Shown here: positions 22,657 to 34,440 of the stretch, piece after piece | Layout of the letters: each line of letters starts with the position of its first letter | Numbering within the stretch: position 1 is the first letter of the stretch | From: Lineolata rhizophorae | Taxonomy: Eukaryota; Ascomycota; Dothideomycetes; Lineolatales; Lineolataceae | Reading direction: 5' to 3' | Assembly: GCA_010093515.1 (NCBI GenBank) | Contig: MU001695.1 | Span: 64,750-128,749 of the forward strand | DNA: 64,000 nucleotides | Position numbers and translations under genes: made by a program | Notes under the pieces: generated by a model | What the model was told of the DNA's origin: nothing | What the model saw: only the letters and a program-made list of their open reading frames with translations | Databases searched by the model: none

Positions 22657-24904
22657 GACGGGAGCTGCCGGCGCGCCTGGGACACGAAACGGACGGCTGG
22701 ACAGAGTGCAGGAAGCAATGCTTTGTTCGATGGTACCGTAGCCTTTCCTCCCTTCTCTCCCCCTCCGCTCGTCTAGCTGCGGGATCCCGAGGCGCGGGCG
22801 GGTGTGCGTTCGGCGCGGCGCCGTGGTGGGCGCAGGAGCAGATGCCGCTGCCGCTGCGCTGATTGCTGCTGCCGCTACTGCTGCTGCTGCTGTTGTGAGA
22901 CGGGCGAATTGACGCGGTGCGAGGCAGAGGAACGAGTCTTGTTGCTGCCGAGCGGCCGATGCTGCTCCCGCGGATGCGGATGCTCGGCGCAAGGGCAGCA
23001 GAACAGACCGAGCAGCGAGACGGAAAGAGAGCGAAGGAGGCGATGCTCCTCCTGCTTACCTAGCCAGACCACGCGCGCAAGTCGCGCACTTGCAGCGGAG
23101 GCGGGGCGCGAAGAGAAGAAGAGCGGGACACCCGAACGCGCAGGGATGCGGAAGGGAAGGGCAGGGCAAGGGTTGGGTGGGTGGCGAGGTAGGGCAGAGC
23201 ACGGCCGGGCGTGATGTAGGTACCTTTTGGGCCGGCCGGGCAGTGGCGGGGGGAGCGACGGGGCCGCTGCGGGGCGTCGCCGGTGGGCCTGGAGCCCGCT
23301 GCCGTTGGCCGGACCCTCGGGCGCTGCAGCCGGGCGGGCCTTCCACGGCCGTCCCGGCTCATCCTTTTTCCCTCGCGAAAAGCCGCAATTGACCAGCGCC
23401 GACGCGCTCCCGACGTCCAGCGTGGGCTGGAGCCTTTCAGTCTTCTCCCGGCCGGGCGAGACCCGGCGCAGATCGGTCCCTCTTCGAAGCCTCCTCGCTC
23501 TGCTCGTCTCGGCCACGTCTCTCGCGCTGGAGAAGGGAGGGCGTCCACATGGGCGGCGCGCCAGCGGCGGTGCGGATCCACTTTGCCGAGCGAGGCGCCG
23601 TCGGCTCAGGCCCTCGCTGGCTCCCTCGGCCGGCCGCCCGTCGTCTCGGCCGCGTCCAGCGTAGCCGCGGCCCAGGATCCCGGGGTGGGCGCCAGCAAGG
23701 CGGGGCGGGGCAAAGGGCTCGACGCCGCGACGCCCGCCCCCCTTCCCGCCCTCCAAGCCGTCGGCGCCGGCGTCGCTGACGCGCAGCCAGTGCCTGCCCA
23801 CACCGCGGGTTCCCCCGCAGATTTTTGGGATTGGCTGCCCTCCTCGCTGGGACTGCGGCTGAGTGGCGGACGGCCCGGCGGACTTGGCCGACACGTCCAG
23901 AAAAGACGAAAAATTCTCTCGTGGGCTGCGTGATGTCTGTTCATCGCGGAGCGCCCCGAGTAGGATCCCACATGGACCGGATGGGCCGAGCCGGCTACAT
24001 GCGGGCTTGGGTTTGGGCAAGAGGACGTAGCTCCGCCTGCCATGGGACGGAGTACGGGCTAGGCCACGCACGTGCCCCGTGTAGCCAGGTACCCCAACCA
24101 GTCACGTCCCTCACGATTCCAATACTCGCGCCCTCGTCGCTCAACATGTCAAGTCGAAAAACAGTGCCCGGACGAGTGTGGAGTTCCCCAACGATCAGGA
24201 TTCAAGACAGGCGCCCGACAGGACGAGGATTCCAGTTGCGCTCGATTAGGAATCTCCAACCGAAACCTTCAACCGCACCAACCTCACCTCATCACACTCC
24301 TCCTTCCATCCCATCTCATCCCATCGCCCATCTAATTACTCCCACAGCGCACGCGTGCACACATACGAATGCACGCAAACAAGCACGTCTCACAGGAATC
24401 TCCTCCCAAACTCCACCCTGAACAAATAGTCCCATGGCGTACAAAAAAGAGCACAAGCCCCGACGCCTCACATTCTCTCCCTCCCTCACACAAAACCCCA
24501 ACCCAACCCCCGCCCACGTTCCTGTCTACCACCTTTGACCTGCCTCTCAGCTGCGCCGCCGCTGTGTCCGCGCGCACCGCAGCAGACAATAATATCACCA
24601 TTAGCGTTCCCCTCGTCCATTCACTCGCCTGCCCATCCATCCATGCAATGTGCAAAACAGACCCTGCCGCGAAATTCTACTTCCTTGGTTCGTATCTCTT
24701 TGCGCGGTTTGCAATAAAAGCAGTTCGACGCCATCCCAGGTGGACGCGCGCCCAGGCCGTGTCTTCAGAGCGCCGCACTGCGGAAGGTGTGCCTGGTGCT
24801 CTACGTTCTTGCTACCTCCAATGCGTGACGCCCTCGTGAGCGCCCTGCTGCGCGGTGGCACGGCGGCGGCTGCACAACGCGGGCGGTTGGTCCAGCAGTT
24901 TATG

Positions 24905-24928
24905 TACCTACCTACCTACCTACCTACC
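24905..24928. repeat. (TACC)6 microsatellite
   Basis: Six perfect TACC units. The complementary (GGTA)n tract lies about 0.5 kb downstream at 25434-25450, in inverted orientation. Confidence 0.95.
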
Positions 24929-25085
24929 AAGCGAATTACTAGCTAGCCGTCCAGAGTCCGCCAGACAGGCGTGTATATATTGAGATAGGCCACCCAGATA
25001 GGGACGCTAAGCCGCTACTACACACACATACGCACCCAGGACGAAGGATAGCAGTAAACCGCAGCCCCGACCAGACTCGCGAGGT

Positions 25086-25087
25086 CC

Positions 25088-25118
<31 letters not shown>

Positions 25119-25122
25119 AAAA
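25086..25122. repeat. C23-A14 homopolymer junction
   Basis: A run of 23 C is followed directly by 14 A. It lies between the two inverted TACC/GGTA repeats. A sequencing or assembly length error here is possible. Confidence 0.9.
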
Positions 25123-25195
25123 GGCGACTGCACCGTAATGTGTACGCCCCCGGCGCAGGTGCCATGTAACGTGCCCTGCCTCCTCCGTCGCACGG

Positions 25196-25282
25196 ATTGT
25201 GCGCGAGCGCGCGCGCGCACGCGCACCCACCACATACATATGTACATACACCTACAGAGGTACACGCGCGCACATAAGGGGA
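25196..25282. repeat. Alternating purine-pyrimidine (GC/AC/AT) tract
   Basis: GTGCGCGAGCGCGCGCGCAC is followed by GCGCACCCACCACATACATATGTACATACACC and a further CACGCGCGCAC near 25263; these are separate sub-runs. Such alternating sequence can adopt left-handed DNA and slips easily. Confidence 0.7.
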
Positions 25283-25433
25283 CGTGCGCCGGGAAAGTGT
25301 GACAGGGCACGCGAGTTGAGAGACGGCGGGACGGGCGCGCGACACGCAGCTACATGGGAGCGGCAGTCACCCGCCGCCCCGTGGCGGCGCGCCGGTCCGT
25401 CTTTGGTTGTGTCACGTGGGTGGTCGGTCAGGA

Positions 25434-25450
25434 GGTAGGTAGGTAGGTAG
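25434..25450. repeat. (GGTA)4 microsatellite, inverted relative to 24905-24928
   Basis: Four GGTA units plus one base, complementary to the TACC tract 0.5 kb upstream. Together they could form the stem of a long hairpin. Confidence 0.93.
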
Positions 25451-26380
25451 ATATTGACCAGCATTCAACAAAACAGCCCTTCAGGGAACATGAGCCTTTT
25501 GGGCGCGTGGTGGGGTAGTGTTGGCTTTCTGGATTTGACGGAGCGAGGTTGTGGTGAGGCGGTGGACTAGTTTGCGGCTGCTGGAGCGAAGACTGAGAGG
25601 AAGAGACGAGACAAGCCACTCTCCTGGACACGCAACAACAAGCTACCGCTTCCCACCTCGGCCACGTAACGAGTACCTACATCCTCCCGTCTGCCGTGCC
25701 TGCGCCTGCAGTCCCGAGTGAGACAGCGCGGATTAGCCGTCCCCAAGCCGCGCTCGTTCTCCTCAGTTCCTGACCACGACGCCTAATCAATACAGCACCA
25801 CGCGCTGCCCTGGGCAGTTCCCTTTGGGGATCCCGGCGGGACGGGTTCGAGCCATACATTGAGCATGCGGCACCGTGCGGCCGGGTCAAGCGAGCCAGAG
25901 CCGAGCCATTCAAAGGGACCCAATACCGTGATTGCTCGTTGATTTGGCGACGGTGCAGGCGCAGCTACAGTATGCGGTGCGACGGGCTACTTCCAAGTTT
26001 TTTCGCTCTTGCTCAGAAGAGACAAGGCCGCTATATATAGATGTGGGTAGCCTACTTGAAGTGTCCCTCACTCTGGCCATGTACGACGGCAACCCAGACC
26101 ATCCGAGCATGGTCCTTGGAAAAGGGCTTTGATTCATGGATTGCTCATTATCTACGACCGACTCTATGTATCGATCTCTTTGCCGCCCCTCGGATGATGC
26201 CAATATGTCCGTACGCAAGATCCCCTTCTGAAAACAAAATAGAAACGCCGTTTCTCATGCAAGATATCAAGAGGCTGCGAAGCTTGATAACACACGGCAG
26301 AACGTAGACCGCATCTCCGACCCAGCTAGATGGGAACTGTAAAATGCAGAGGCGAGCGTACAACATACACTCACTCTATC

Positions 26381-26402
26381 TCTCCCTCCCTCCCTCCCTC
26401 CC
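26381..26402. repeat. (CTCC)n pyrimidine tract
   Basis: Perfect CTCC/CCCT units about 135 bp beyond the stop codon of the MFS gene, within its probable 3' UTR or flank. Confidence 0.9.
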
Positions 26403-26536
26403 ACTTCCCCATCACCGACGGACGGCCGTACCTACATGGCCAAGCATGTCCTTCACCCCCTCCCCAAAATCAGGCTCTCATCCCGAAGTCGAAGGGCCCG
26501 AGATGCATAGCCGACACCGAACAGGGGGCAGCCTCG

Positions 26537-29500
26537 CTACGCGGATGCGAACGTGCTCCTGCTCCTGAGCTGCTTGCCGTACTTGAAGAACAGGACGGGG
26601 AACCTAGGAGGCGGTGTGAGTTAGCCGGGAGCGCCGCTGATTATCGGGTCACTAGATGCGCGGAACCGCGTCTAGAAGCTCGAGGCGGCCGACGGATGCG
26701 GAAGATCCGGAGAGAGTGTACTTACGGCGCCATGGCAAGCGCCAGAAATGCGAGCAGTGAAGTCGCCCACTGATCGCCGAGAGCTACGTCGGGAGAAAAA
26801 ATACAGTCAGTCAGTTGATCCGCTCAACAATCCAAATCCGCCTAATAAGCTGGTACAACAAAATCCGCTCGTATGCTTTCGTTTCTAACGCCAGCAGAGC
26901 TCCAACCCACACCGCCACGGCGGGACCCATGATCTCATAGTCAAGGGATCCGAGACCGCGGTCTCTGAGAACCTTCTACACGGCCGGAGGAAATGGGGAG
27001 AAAGTGGGAAGGATGCTTACTGTGATACATCTGCACGCCGAAGAGCGGGAACGCGGCCGCAAAGGCCGAGCGCGCGAAACTGTTCGCTGCCAGTGCGCTG
27101 GCGGCGTAGAGTGGGTACTATGCGGGGCGGGGGAGCACTATGTGTTAGCATGGGCATGTACATGATCTCTCTTCCCATTCGATTCCCGACACAGGTGCGC
27201 GCTGCGGCCGCATGCATGGCAGAGCGAGAAGAAGAAAAACAATGGCAAGAACAACAAGGACAATGGTGTGCGACTTGCTTGCAGTCTCTTGCGCAAGGCA
27301 CCCGCGACGCGCATGGCGCTTGGGAAGCGAACTTGGAACTAGTGAAATATTGAGACTTACACATTCGACGAGGAAGGTGAAGACGCCGGCATATACCCAT
27401 ATGACGCTATTAGGCTCGTTAGCTTCCTGCTTCCCCTGTTTTCCGAACTACGAATCACGAGAGCACAATGTTGTCTTTGCAGCCGCGCCTTTCTAGCACG
27501 AGCTGCAGGGCACAGCGCCGTGCCCAGGAGGGGCTGCCTCCCTAGATAGACACCACGGCTCGTATTTCGGACGTACCCTAGTGCGAAAATTCCCGAAAAG
27601 ATTATGGGAACTAGGCTGCTGTTAGCACGCGGTGATATTGACCTGCAGAATCGATCTGGTTACTCACCTATCCAGTGAACCTGTGTAACCGGAAGAACGG
27701 GCAACGATCAGCAAACTGAACACATGACTCTCTATCGCAAACCTCGTGCAGGTCTAAGGCGGAGAATGGATCCATCGCAAAGTGCTAGATACTCACATGT
27801 GGGTACGTGGTCCAACCGAAACCTGTTGGAGTGTATACGTCAGTTTTGTTCCTCCTTAACTCTATTCGCGACTCGCAATCGTTGCGCGTCCAAAGGATCC
27901 AGCTCCTCAGCGCCAGCTGGAGGAAGATCATTTGATCATTGAATCTGCAGGGCAACGAGCCAACAAAATCCACCATGCACCAAGTGCCTGCGGACTTGCG
28001 CAAGGGGCCCGTGCAGGAGCAAGCATGCAGAAGTTGAAGAACAGAAGACGGGACTTACCGAAGAGGCCAATGGGCACAATCCACGCGCCGACTATTGTGG
28101 GCGGGAGCCTGAACTCGGGCTCAGTTCCCCCGGGCTCGCCGCCGGCAGCCTCGCGCTTGCGCACTAGGCGCATGTAGACGAAGCGGCGCCAGAGCGGATC
28201 GCATGCTACGGCTATGACCATGCCTACGAAGAGCCCCATGAACGTCAGGCCGACTTGCCATAGCGTGAAGCCATGGTTGCCCTCGAAGACGACGGGGAAG
28301 GCGCCGAAGAACAGGTAGAGGACGCCAAGGAGGATGGCGGAGAGAATGCAGAGGTTGAGACACTAAGACAAGGTGGCTCGAGGTCAGCACCCACCGATCA
28401 GGGTCGGCGATACATTGCGCTCTAGGAACTTAGACTGTTGTGTCTTGTCCTGATGGTGTCTGCGGTTACTCACCATGGGCTCGAAAAACAGGAGCTGGAA
28501 TGGCCGGTAGCAAGACACGAGGACGGTGCGCGCGATTGACCGCTCATGTCTCTCTAGGGGCGCGTGCCACTTCTCGTTCCCAGTCTCGGTCCGCAGCTTT
28601 TTCGCCTTCTGGACGAGGATCACGGGTGCGTAAGTTTCTGGGACCAAGCAAAAGAGCAACGCTAGTTCCACGCCCGCCCAGATGAGTAACGTGTAGAAAG
28701 TCCAGCGCCAACTGGCGAAGTCGTTGATGAACCCGCCAATGAGAGGACCGATCTCGGGCCTGTTGTCAGACAGAACAATTAGTATTGTTCAACAGCTAAG
28801 TCAGGTCTGTAGGCCACATGAGCCTATCTTCTATGCTATCGTCAGATTCCAATGCACCTGCATGCAGGATACATTGATGTTGTACGCGCAGGATCGACCG
28901 AATGGGCGAATGCGCCGTCTGGCGCCGTTCTAGCGGGAGGGATCTCTCGCCAGTCGAACCAGGACGGGGCGCTCACAACTCTACCTAGCGTGGAACTCGC
29001 AAATTAAAAGCAATACTCACCCTACGAATGGCGATGCAGTATAAAACATCATGGGCAACGAGAGCTCATTCTTGGCGAACACGTCGCCGACTGTGCCACC
29101 GGCGACAGAGAGGAAGGCACTCCCTGCAAAACCCCCGAAAAACCGCGTTACCAGTAAGGTCTGGATGTTCTGTGCAACCGCACAAGGGATCGACCAGATA
29201 ATGAAAAATAAGAAGGAGACGAGGTAGATCGGCCGCCGGCCGTAGAATTCTGATAGCGGGGCCAGCAGCATCGGGCCAAGGCCTAGACCGCAAACGAAAA
29301 AGGACAATCCTAACGTCGCTACTTCTCGTGATGTGTTAAATTCGGGAATGACCTGGATGTAAATGCTCGTGTAGACCGTGGAGGCGAACGTCCTGCGCAA
29401 CTCTTGAGTCAGCTTCTTCCCCCTGTCTGATAACCCGGCAAGTTTCTTACACGCAGAGAGAGCAAGACGAGATGATGAAAACAATGACCCATTTGTGAAC

Positions 29501-29929
29501 AAAACTCAGGCGAACTTTGGGATTCATGGAATCGTCCGGGCCATCCCAGCCCACTTCGAATTGCTTTTCGTCTCCGCTAGGGCTCTCGTCGCTAGGGCTC
29601 TCGGCGGATTCTTCTTTGGATTTCGGCGATTCTTCGTCTCCAGAGGCGTCGCCAGTGTCGTTCTCGGGGTTGTCACAGTAGTAAGTGTATCCGTCTCCGC
29701 CAGCGTACGAGAACTGACTCCGTGCGGAGCGACTGCTTCTGCGCGACGAATTTTTGGAAAGCGGATGAGTCCGGCCTGTGTGCAGTGGCTCGAGTCGACG
29801 TCTCCCGCGGTCAATGACATCGTCGCCTGCCTCAAGCCGCTTCTCTTCATCCGCGATTGAGTTGGACCTTCCGCGCTCAATCGATTTCGAGTTGGCAGAC
29901 TCCACGTCGAATTCCCGTGTCGATGTCAT
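26537..29929 (-). CDS. MFS drug:H+ antiporter (DHA1 family), 593 aa, 11 exons
   Basis: CDS = complement(join(26537..26603, 26726..26783, 27021..27117, 27361..27406, 27577..27610, 27668..27680, 27797..27822, 28059..28362, 28474..28759, 29021..29392, 29451..29929)). All junctions are GT-AG and the exons sum to 594 codons. The N-terminal 135 residues are cytosolic, Ser-rich and acidic, ending GWDGPDDSMNPKV, the usual lead-in of this family. Twelve membrane segments follow. Signatures are VTFASTVYTSIY (segment 1), GPMLLAPLSEFYGRRPIYL (motif A), the GPEIGPLIGGFIND motif of segment 5, FGWTTYPHVHWIVPII, and ECYPLYAASALAANSFARS. DHA1 pumps of the plasma membrane export drugs, polyamines or secondary metabolites by proton exchange. 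The substrate cannot be read from sequence. No biosynthetic cluster genes lie next to it. Two exons are tiny (13 and 26 nt). Confidence 0.9.
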
Positions 29930-32822
29930 GACGTCGCCACTAACGGTCCGACTATTATGAACACAAGTTGTAGTCTGGCTCTAGATGCCTTGATGTCGAA
30001 GCCTTGGGAAGTCAGGCAAGTTCCTCTGCTTGAACTATATAACCTTGACAGCAATTCGTCCAGCAAACTCTACAGTGCAAGAGTCTGCACCAATTCATAT
30101 ACCATTTCATAAAGACCATCACCAAATGGCCCGGCGCGAACATCATGGAGAAAAGGAATTAACGCCGAGGCCCCACCACCGGTGCTAGCTGGCGGCGCGC
30201 GACCGGATATGCTAGCCGGTCGTGCTCTATACCCTGCAGCATCCGCCAATCCGCTATCACTCGCGCGGCCCGTTAGGGACCCTCCTCGCCTTCAATCGTG
30301 GCTGACACAACAAAGTACCGCTTAGCAAATGATTGTCCAGCGGTGCTCCTGCAGGATCTTCGGGGTGTTGGACTGGATATTGCCCGAGAGATATGCGCCC
30401 AGAACAGCAATTCGGCTCGCGCCTCGGTCTTGCGCCAAACTCCGACTGCACATGAGGCGCATGGACGGGCTGATTTAATCGCCCCCAAATATCCACGCGC
30501 CGGTAACGGCCGCGGACCCTCCCGGCGGCTATGATATCATGCCGGGGTTGCTGATGCCGCTACCCGATGGACCAATCAGGTAGTGTTCGGCTCTACCTGC
30601 CGGGGTCCCAAGGCCCCATTTTTTGCCTCTTCAGGAGCCGAGACCATGACATGCGATTTTCAATGATGAACCGAGGCCAAATCTTGTTGGCGGAACGCGG
30701 AATTCGCTCCGAGGCACGTGCGCGCACCATTACGGTACTCGTTGGGGAGTCAGACTCAAATACTTCGCTTATTGTGGATGCAAAACCCTGACTTTAAAAC
30801 TCATATCGACGAATAGCATAGCTTAAGATGCAAAATCTAAATTATCACTACTATAATTCCACTGACTTTGTGGCTATGTGAGAAATGTCTGCGCGCCTAT
30901 TGGGCGTATAACTCACTGAATGTACAACACTTGAGAGCATTTCGTTGAAGATTAATATTAAAGGACAAACTATGGAGAGCTTATCAACAGAGCAAAGTTC
31001 CGTAATTCACGAATTATTGAAGTGGCCTAATTGTTTTAGTGTCTAAGTTCTGCCTACGCTGCCTTTCAATGGCGGTAGCAGTACTGGATAAAGTAGCCGA
31101 CAGATTTCCGAATCTAGTGGCGCCTAGCTATTAGCCATTACGGTATATACATAAATAAATGAGCTACAACATACTATTGGCTAAGTCGAGAAAATGATAA
31201 ATAACGTGTAGCCAGCTGGCAATTCTCGCGAGATTTAATAGCGATTAGCCGCTACTCGGAATCATTCGATCGACTGCGATAAGAGAGACATAGCTCAGAG
31301 TCCATTTTACCAGGGACTTGGAGCAGGACCAAAGTATGTATCTTTATGAAACCCATTATGCCAGAGATGCGAGCGCCACATTCCTCCAAGTTTGACGTAA
31401 AAACCCGGCAGGGATTGTTGCGTCACGGGCACCTCCATAGATCGTTGTTCCCACGCAAACATTCTTTTGACAGCACGAACAAACTCCGCATATCTCACCT
31501 ATCGGCGCTGGAGCTGCAGCCCAAGAAGCCGCGGTAGAGCTTACCTCTACTAACACAAGTTCAGATTCTTCGCTGGTGCTTACATAGATGCCAGAAGATC
31601 CCCAACCGCAGGCTGAGAGGTGTAGCTGATGGCAATTCTGTTCTTACAGAGCTTGGTTGACTATCAAAGCTAGTCACTAGACTGTACATGTAAGAGAATA
31701 AAACCAGCAAATGAGAACTGAAGTATACATTATATTATTACACTGGCTGCAGTTAATAGTGTCGTTGGGGAAGTCCGTGGAACGAAGCTCGCATTTGGGA
31801 TGGGATCGCTCTATGATTTCTGAGTCATAAACACCTCTTGCATGATCTCAATAAAAGGCACTTTCCAACTGTAGGCAATAGTGCTACCCCCATGACTTCC
31901 ACCATCTCAAGCGTAGCAACAGCAGCGACGATTGTGCTGAGCTTCCGTGCAGTCGGCAATGTGGTCACCTCGGGACTATCAGTTGAGGAGCTAGCTAGCA
32001 GCAGTAGGCCGCCCTTTTTGGTCGCCACGTCGAACGCTGCAAAGTAAATGGGGTCCAAAGCGTGTCCGCTAACCTACTAGATAATTTCCCGGAAATTTCA
32101 CCCTGGAAGTAGTCATCGAATGCTTGGCCCGCTTCTCTGGAATTGTCTGGAGAGCACGCTCGAGAATGATAAAGTCTTCACTCCAAAATTCTGTTGTCGT
32201 ATCTCACACAATATGCCCACATCGGCTTAGGACGACTCTGCCCGTTATTCTCATGAACTATAACCTTCATGAATGCTATTTTTCCGATCACGGGCAGGCA
32301 TCGGAAGTGTTCCAGACACAAAAGACGATGAGTGGAGTCCCTAAATAGAACAATGCGGGCTCAAGGTCGGCTACGAAATAGATGGCCGTAAAGACTACCA
32401 AAGATCGGGCTTGCGAACATACAAAATATTCTGAATGTTCATTCGATCTTGCTAGCCGTACGAGAACGTGACACTAGCGTATATTAGAACGTAACTTAGA
32501 GAAGTCACCTTACTTCTAGCAATGGAACTAGAGAGCCCTTAAGAATAACTAAGCGCAGTTAGTCTAAATCGGGCTATCAATTGACCAAAACGTAATTTTG
32601 AACTCGCAACGGAGTTACATCACCACGACTGCAAATTCAGACCGAGAGATAAAGTGGTCCTAAAATAGCTTCACAGACTGTGGAAGCTCTACAAAGAAAT
32701 GAACTACATCCTTGGTCCAACGACATTTCCAGTCCCTACTCCCACTAAGCACCTAATCCAACCCCTCTTCCATTCCTCTGCCGACCCCTCATCCCCGTTG
32801 CCGCCACTGCCCTTCTCAGCAC
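29930..32822. other. 2.9-kb gene-free region, A/T-rich from about 30.8 kb
   Basis: This holds the MFS promoter (29.93-30.5 kb) and the 3' flank of the intradiol dioxygenase gene. From about 30,780 to 32,750 the sequence is markedly richer in A/T and TA dinucleotides than the rest of the window. Only fragments of open frame up to 78 codons occur, for example 31307-31556 (-, two overlapping frames) and 31825-32058 (-). None carries a recognisable domain. No terminal inverted repeats or transposase motifs were seen. An old repeat worn down by mutation is possible but not shown. Confidence 0.5.
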
Positions 32823-34440
32823 CTACCACCAAAGTCTAAACCTCCGCTGCGCCCCGGACGTCGCCGTACTCACCACCACATCCGCCGTCCCACTCGTCCC
32901 CGTTCCCGCAGAAGCAGTGGCGTTGCCCGGCGCGGTGCCGTTCGCGCCAGGCCCACCGGGCATGGTGCCGTTGCCGCCTGGGGCCCCGCCGCCGTCAGGC
33001 ATGCCGCTGTTAGCGTCCGGGTTGGCCACGCCGCCGCCCTCGCGGTAGTAAGCGGCCGGGGTGGCGTTGTCGGTATAGTTTGCGGTGAGGTCGAGGCCGA
33101 CGACTTTCCAGGCGAGGAGGCCGTCTGCAGGTAGGTGGAAGAAAGACTTGTTAGCAACAAATGAACGATATTTGGGTATGTTTGAAACTCGACTGTTGAA
33201 TGGCTTTACTTTAGGAGGGGGGGAAAGCCAAAGGCAAGGTGAGGAGTCGGGGCAGGAGAAAGGGGAAAATAAAAGCAGACGCACCTTCCACGCTCGCTCC
33301 CAAATACGTATACTCCACAATCGGATCGGAATCCTCGGAACTACCTGTGGGCGCGATGTTGTCGTCCTCATTCTGCGTGACCTCCATATCATTCGCTGTG
33401 TATGGCTCGAGAGTCTCGATCAAGTCCCTCAAGTCCTGGTCGAAATACACCTGACCGATGTGGTCGTCGACGCCGCCGGAGTAGGTGCCGTTGGCTAGCT
33501 CCGTGGCGCCCATGTGCGTCGTGAGGTGGATATGAGTGGCACGCCCCGTGTAGTGGCCCGGGAAGATGGTGTCGAATTGCACGGTGCCGTCAGAATCTGT
33601 CCTTTGGACGCCGCGCGCGAAGGTCGAGTCGAGCCCGCCCTGGTCCATGGTGTCGAGGCCGGAGTAGACGCCCGTGGCGTTGCACTAGGGGAGGAGCGGG
33701 CTGGTTAATAATGAAGAGGAATGCCGAGCGGGACGAGTAGAAAATAGAGTTGGAGATGAGCTTGTTGGATTGGGATTGACTCACATGCCAGATATCGACC
33801 ATGTGCTCGACGGTTATAGGCTCGCAGGTCGAAGTGTCGATGAATTGGAACTCGAGATGGAGGGGCACGCCTGCTTGGCCCTCCGTGACGTTGGAGCGGA
33901 TCATCTCGCCCGCGACGAAGTACGGGCCTACCGTTTGCTCGGGGGTCACAACGCAGGTAGCATTGCTCGCGAAGACGACGGAAGGGTCAAAGTCAGTCGA
34001 TGCGGTCCCTGTCTTGTTGTGGTCAACGCCTATCCACTCTTCCCACTCGTCCTCGTCGCGGCGAGCAAGAGGCTCTGTTCATATTGACTTGTTAGTCTCC
34101 TGATCAATGCTTTCATAGGGAGTCATCCCACTGCATTGTTGGGATGACTTAGTGGTATGATCATACTGCTCGTGACATCGATTCCGCGAAGTTGGCGGAG
34201 CCTCTCCACCATTGCCGAGCGGCGCTCAACTGCGCGCTTCTGCGCCGCCAAGTATCCCGGGTGACTGTAGCATTTCTCCAAGTCTCGGCTCATCTTGGTA
34301 GCATACAAGTTCCGTGTGGCGAGCTCACGGGCGTGCTTCTCGGCATCATGGGCCTCTCCTGGATGAGCAATGGCGAGACCGCAAAGTGATGCGGTGGCGG
34401 CAGCGGCCGCAATAGTATTGAGCTTGATAAATTGGACCAT
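32823..34440 (-). CDS. Secreted intradiol ring-cleavage dioxygenase, 421 aa
   Basis: CDS = complement(join(32823..33124, 33285..33684, 33785..34074, 34167..34440)). The N-terminus MVQFIKLNTIAAAAATASLC plus GLAIAHPGEA is a signal peptide. A conserved helical segment follows (KMSRDLEKCYSHPGYLAAQK). The catalytic core begins at TPEQTVGPYFVAGEMIR. The four iron(III) ligands of intradiol dioxygenases can be placed: Tyr195 (CNATGVYSG), Tyr233, His239 and His241 (FPGHYTGRATHIHL). These enzymes split catechol-type rings between the two hydroxyls with O2. The secreted fungal branch acts outside the cell on lignin- or plant-derived catechols. The last 75 residues are a Gly/Pro/Asn/Thr-rich tail (GGGAPGGNGTMPGG and following) with likely N-glycosylation sites and no clear GPI signal. 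Exon 1 donor GTATGA is weaker than the others, so that junction (TS-KPLARRDED) is the least certain. Confidence 0.88.

Larger units (their letters stand above)
20160..26536. other. 6.4-kb gene-poor, repeat-rich region upstream of the acuK-like gene
   Basis: The two flanking genes are both on the minus strand, so this interval is the 5' region of the acuK-like gene and the 3' flank of the MFS gene. It is strongly heterogeneous: about 20.3-24.0 kb is very GC-rich and 24.1-26.5 kb contains many simple repeats. The longest open frame is 22875-24071 (-), 398 codons, rich in Arg, Pro, Gly, Ala and Ser, without any domain I know; overlapping frames on both strands are also open, as expected of GC-rich DNA. 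The region near 20.3-20.6 kb has GGGAGGGAGGGAGGGGG and CT-rich tracts. No tRNA or known RNA gene was recognised. Confidence 0.5.

Noticed and set aside
25848-25862. GGGTTCGAGCC, resembling a tRNA B-box
   Set aside because: No matching T-stem, acceptor stem or A-box could be folded around it.
26537-34440. MFS exporter plus intradiol dioxygenase as a biosynthetic or catabolic gene cluster
   Set aside because: They are separated by a 2.9-kb gene-free region and no backbone or tailoring enzymes are present, so a cluster is not supported.
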